Assembly: GCA_025963675.1 (NCBI GenBank)
Contig: JAOQAJ010000429.1
Coordinates: 1-36,269 of the forward strand
Reading direction: 5' to 3'
Source: Segetibacter sp.
GTDB lineage: Bacteria; Bacteroidota; Bacteroidia; Chitinophagales; Chitinophagaceae
Length of the DNA: 36,269 nucleotides
Of this stretch, positions 33,456-36,269 are shown piece by piece. The first letter of the stretch is position 1, and each line of letters opens with the position of its first letter. Under the pieces are notes generated by a model. It made no database searches. It was not told the DNA's origin and saw only the letters and a list, made by a program, of their open reading frames with translations. The translations under genes and the position numbers were made by a program.

Positions 33456-33474
33456 GTTGCGTCGCATTTCGTTC
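33456..33474 (-). repeat. Interspersed repeat, copy F (core only)
   Basis: On the minus strand the last 11 bases, TGCGACGCAAC, match the core exactly, while the TACAAG part is not conserved. Together with the flanking TCATCG it shares 16 bases with copy D. It lies 194 nt upstream of the aldehyde dehydrogenase, in its sense. Confidence 0.55.
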
Positions 33475-33670
33475 ATCGGAAAATCTTAATGGAGCTTTTA
33501 TGCATTCATTTTCAAAAATTCTTTATGAACAAATTGTGGGTTTTCATGGCAATCTTTTAAAAAAGTACTACAAATCCTGCCTTAAAAGAATTGCTGGTTA
33601 CGCGAACAATTATGGCAGCCGCAATGCCTTCGGCAGCATGGCTTTTTATTGCCCTTTTTATTTATTGTCT

Positions 33671-33708
33671 AAAAACAAAAAACCCCTTGATTTTTACATC
33701 AAGGGGTT
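33671..33708 (-). terminator. Intrinsic terminator of the DUF2723 gene
   Basis: A perfect 11-bp stem (AACCCCTTGAT at 33681-33691 with 33698-33708), 6-nt loop, and a T-rich tract on the minus strand, 19 nt after the stop codon. Confidence 0.92.
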
Positions 33709-33727
33709 AAGAAAAATTTTTGAGACC

Positions 33728-36269
33728 TTATTGAGCCATCTTTTTTGCAGGATTGGTATCTGTGCTTGTTGCATCAGGCCTGTCGGCAGGAACAACAGGA
33801 TTTACAATATTTCCTCCGGTTTCAGGAGTTGCTTGCTTATTAGAAAACATTTGTTCAAGACCAGTTAAAGCCTGTAAATAGTCTTCGGCAGTTTTCCGGT
33901 CATAGGCCATCCATTCAGCTTTGGTCTCACTAAGCGAATTATAGAACTTTATTTGTTGCTGTAAATCCTTACGAACCGAAGTCAAAACCTTAGTTGCAAG
34001 CGCTTTGTCGTCTGAACGATAACAGGCTTCGAGAAAAGCAATACTGTTTCTGTTGTGCATATTGCCGCGACTGATCATACCATAAGGGAAGTTTTCCTGG
34101 AGCAGCATGTTGTCGGCTTTTGCCAATACTTTGCGGGCTTCCTCTTTTCTTCCCTTTGAGGACAAGTCAAATGCTAACTCGGCATATGCTGTACGAATGG
34201 TATTTAAATGACGACGGTTTTCTTCGTCGAAATAAACACCAGGAACGTTGGCGTTACCATAGGCAAACTTGTTCATCAGTTTATCAGTCATCCAATCGGT
34301 GTTGACTTGCTGGTTCATGACCGGCACCAGGCGGTAGCTTAAACCGTCTTTACGTAAATATGGACCAAACCCTAATTCATCAAAAGCTGAAGTGAAATAA
34401 ATTGGTCTTGCCCACTTATTAGCAGCAATGATATTTAAAACAGCAAGGTCGTTTTTCATAAGAGTAGTCTTAGGAATTTCAAATCTCACTTCGCTAACTA
34501 CATTATCTGTCAAGCCTACTGTTCCGTTTTGCTTAACCAAATTTGCATCTACGGGAACCGACACTTTTCTTACAGGGAATGTATTAATCATATCACTTCC
34601 GCCGGCAGACGCCATCTTAGAAGGGTCATCACTGCCGACATAATTTTTCATCAGATCGTACAAGTCGAAATACTGATTTGCAGGCAATCCCGCTTTTTCA
34701 TTATACCTGATATAATCTCTTTTACGTCCCTGTATTTGATCGGCTGTCCAGATTACATCGATCGGGCTACTCTGATTCACTTTATATCTCAACTGGTTAA
34801 TATACCAATCGATACCAAGCAAACTATAATTGATCACACGGATGTCTGGTCTGATTCCTTCTACTTCCTGGGCATACCATAACGGATAAGTGTCATTGTC
34901 ACCAAAAGAGAAAAGGACGGCGTTAGGCGCACAACTTTCGAGGTAGTCTTTCGCGAGGTCTCTTGCTATTAACTTCTTGCTGCGATCATGGTCATCCCAC
35001 TCCTGGGCAGCCATTAATAATGGAACTGCAAGCAGGCAAATTGCAGTAGCAAGATTGGTAGCTACACCTCTGCTAAGTGCTTTAGACAACCACTCTCTTA
35101 CCTGCAACACTCCAAGTCCAATCCAGATGGCGAAAGCATAGAAAGAACCTACATAGGCGTAATCCCGCTCACGTGGTTGGTTTCCTGCCTGGTTCAGGTA
35201 AAGGACAATTGCCATTCCGGTAAAGAAGAACAAAAGGAATACGATGAAATTATCGCGTTTGTCAGTTTTGTTTTGATAGATGATACCAAGGATACCAAGT
35301 ATGAATGGAAGTAAAAACAGTTTGTTATGAGCTTTATTTTCTTTGCTGCTGTCAGGCATCAGGCTTTGATCACCATAAAGGATGTTGTCTATAAAAGGAA
35401 TGCCGGTGATCCAGTTACCATCTCTCAGGTTACCATTCCAAACCCCCTGCACGTCGTTTTGCTTACCGGAGAAATTCCACATGAAATAGCGGAAGTACAT
35501 CCAGTAAGTTTGGTATGAAACAAAGAACTTAATGTTATCTCCAAAGTCAGGATCTCTTTCATACGTTCCATCCTGCTGTTTCCCGATACCTAAAAATTGA
35601 GCATAATAATCGCCGTGCCCCTGGTCGTTGCTTGCATCCCACACCCGTGGGAAAAGCATCATCTTATCCGGCTCATACACATAATGACCATCTTTGCCAT
35701 TCTCAATGTAATGGCCGTTTGCCTTAATATATTTCGTTGAAGTTTCTTTGTAGTCTACTGGTTGTGCTGTAAACTTCTGCCCGTAGAGCAAAGGGAAATC
35801 GCCATATTGCTCACGCCCCAGGTAACCTACCAAACTCATTGGATTGTCTACGTTATACATGTCAACTGCAGGATCTGCATTACTACGGATCATTGTTGTA
35901 ATGTAAGTACTATAGCCAATTAGCATAAATGCAACAGACCACAGACCCAAACGCAAAAAGCCCCAGTTGTTTTTCCTTGCTACTTTCAACCCATACCAGA
36001 TAGCAACAGCGAGCAATAAAAAGAAAATAATAAATCCACTGAAAAAAGGCAATCCAATACTATTAACCATGAAGATATCAAAGTAACCAGCACCGTTAAT
36101 GGTGTATTGTATAACAGCTTTTTGGGCAAAACCAGTGATCAAACAACCAATAAGAAAAGCCCACAAAACACCCTTGGTCGTAACCTTGTAACGCTTATAA
36201 TAGTACACCATTACAATGGCTGGTATAGTCAACAGGTTCAATAAGTGAACACCGATGGAAAGACCCATC
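33728..36269 (-). CDS. DUF2723 multi-pass membrane protein, N-terminus beyond window
   Basis: The frame runs off the right edge. 846 residues from an internal Met are visible, so the first part of the membrane domain is missing. The visible start, MGLSIGVHLLNLLTIPAI, is the well-conserved internal DUF2723 segment. Several membrane helices follow (residues about 1-130 and 330-430), interrupted by a hydrophilic loop (WDASNDQGHGDYYAQFLGIG, FVSYQTYWMYFRYFMWNFSG). A soluble C-terminal domain follows, with FSFGDNDTYPLWYAQEVEGI, DIRVINYSLLGIDWYINQLR and PIYFTSAFDE, ending in a helical, TPR-like stretch and a Pro/Thr tail. DUF2723 includes eukaryotic TMEM260, an O-mannosyltransferase, so a GT-C-type glycosyltransferase role is possible; the bacterial substrate is unknown. 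Confidence 0.93.
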   Translation of the reverse strand, partial: MGLSIGVHLLNLLTIPAIVMVYYYKRYKVTTKGVLWAFLIGCLITGFAQKAVIQYTINGAGYFDIFMVNSIGLPFFSGFIIFFLLLAVAIWYGLKVARKNNWGFLRLGLWSVAFMLIGYSTYITTMIRSNADPAVDMYNVDNPMSLVGYLGREQYGDFPLLYGQKFTAQPVDYKETSTKYIKANGHYIENGKDGHYVYEPDKMMLFPRVWDASNDQGHGDYYAQFLGIGKQQDGTYERDPDFGDNIKFFVSYQTYWMYFRYFMWNFSGKQNDVQGVWNGNLRDGNWITGIPFIDNILYGDQSLMPDSSKENKAHNKLFLLPFILGILGIIYQNKTDKRDNFIVFLLFFFTGMAIVLYLNQAGNQPRERDYAYVGSFYAFAIWIGLGVLQVREWLSKALSRGVATNLATAICLLAVPLLMAAQEWDDHDRSKKLIARDLAKDYLESCAPNAVLFSFGDNDTYPLWYAQEVEGIRPDIRVINYSLLGIDWYINQLRYKVNQSSPIDVIWTADQIQGRKRDYIRYNEKAGLPANQYFDLYDLMKNYVGSDDPSKMASAGGSDMINTFPVRKVSVPVDANLVKQNGTVGLTDNVVSEVRFEIPKTTLMKNDLAVLNIIAANKWARPIYFTSAFDELGFGPYLRKDGLSYRLVPVMNQQVNTDWMTDKLMNKFAYGNANVPGVYFDEENRRHLNTIRTAYAELAFDLSSKGRKEEARKVLAKADNMLLQENFPYGMISRGNMHNRNSIAFLEACYRSDDKALATKVLTSVRKDLQQQIKFYNSLSETKAEWMAYDRKTAEDYLQALTGLEQMFSNKQATPETGGNIVNPVVPADRPDATSTDTNPAKKMAQ

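Larger units (their letters stand above)
33262..33727. other. Intergenic region between two minus-strand genes
   Basis: About 466 nt without a supported gene. It contains repeat copy F and, at the right end, the terminator of the DUF2723 gene. Short open frames on the plus strand here lack any recognisable domain. Confidence 0.5.

Noticed and set aside
33590-33660. GC-rich patch with GGCAGCCGC ... CGGCAGC considered as a structured RNA or gene remnant
   Set aside because: No convincing long stem, conserved RNA signature or open frame with domain similarity could be seen.
1-36269. Search by eye for tRNA, rRNA or intact insertion sequences
   Set aside because: No tRNA-like cloverleaf with TTCGA-type loop, no rRNA signature, and no transposase ORF with terminal inverted repeats was found.

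Overview
The window looks like a chromosomal segment of a Bacteroidota bacterium, most plausibly family Chitinophagaceae. The genus cannot be resolved by reading alone. Supporting signs are a giant PKD/Ig-like protein with a type IX secretion (T9SS) type-B C-terminal domain next to a PorP/SprF gene, a DUF2723 membrane protein, a DUF6799 lipoprotein, an ORF6N protein, AT-rich intergenic DNA, and translation starts mostly without a Shine-Dalgarno sequence.

Layout. (1) 1-9,200 is a mixed region: an M20 peptidase cut by the left edge, an M28 peptidase, a lipoprotein of unknown function, an S51/PepE-like protein, a small unknown gene, a stress-type pyridoxamine-phosphate-oxidase-fold protein, a DUF6799 lipoprotein, an LRIGN-type small protein, a decayed Crp/Fnr tail, a frameshifted yiaA, a PEBP (YbhB-like) protein and a HAD phosphatase. 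(2) 9,506-17,934 is a plus-strand cell-surface glycan cluster: GT9 heptosyltransferase-like, GT4-like, SDR, hldE (ADP-heptose synthesis), a lone receiver protein, GT2, and a 645-residue GT2 plus GT-B fusion. (3) 17,951-19,893 is a small accessory patch: an HNH nuclease, a perfect 39-bp palindrome, an ORF6N protein and an internally deleted tricorn-type protease remnant. (4) 20,173-31,278 is a minus-strand pair: a 3359-residue secreted repeat protein followed 3 nt later by its probable outer-membrane partner PorP/SprF. (5) 31,636-36,269 holds a GapN-like aldehyde dehydrogenase with an altered active-site motif and a DUF2723 protein cut by the right edge.

How the genes may fit together. The glycan cluster makes and uses nucleotide-activated heptose for a surface polysaccharide. 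The giant protein is exported by T9SS and probably anchored or displayed with PorP/SprF. DUF2723 is related to the eukaryotic O-mannosyltransferase TMEM260, and the Ig-like domains of the giant protein repeatedly carry D-T-[VIL] triplets resembling the Bacteroidota O-glycosylation motif, so protein glycosylation of this adhesin is a testable idea.

The least expected signal is a family of six short intergenic repeats (core TGCGACGCAAC or TGACACAAC, often preceded by TACAAG). Five of the six lie upstream of, and in the same sense as, the next gene; three lie in the leaders of glycosyltransferase genes. Four single-base deletions in otherwise recognisable coding sequence (yiaA, the Crp/Fnr remnant, twice in the tricorn remnant) also need a check against raw reads. 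No tRNA, rRNA, CRISPR array or intact insertion sequence was seen.
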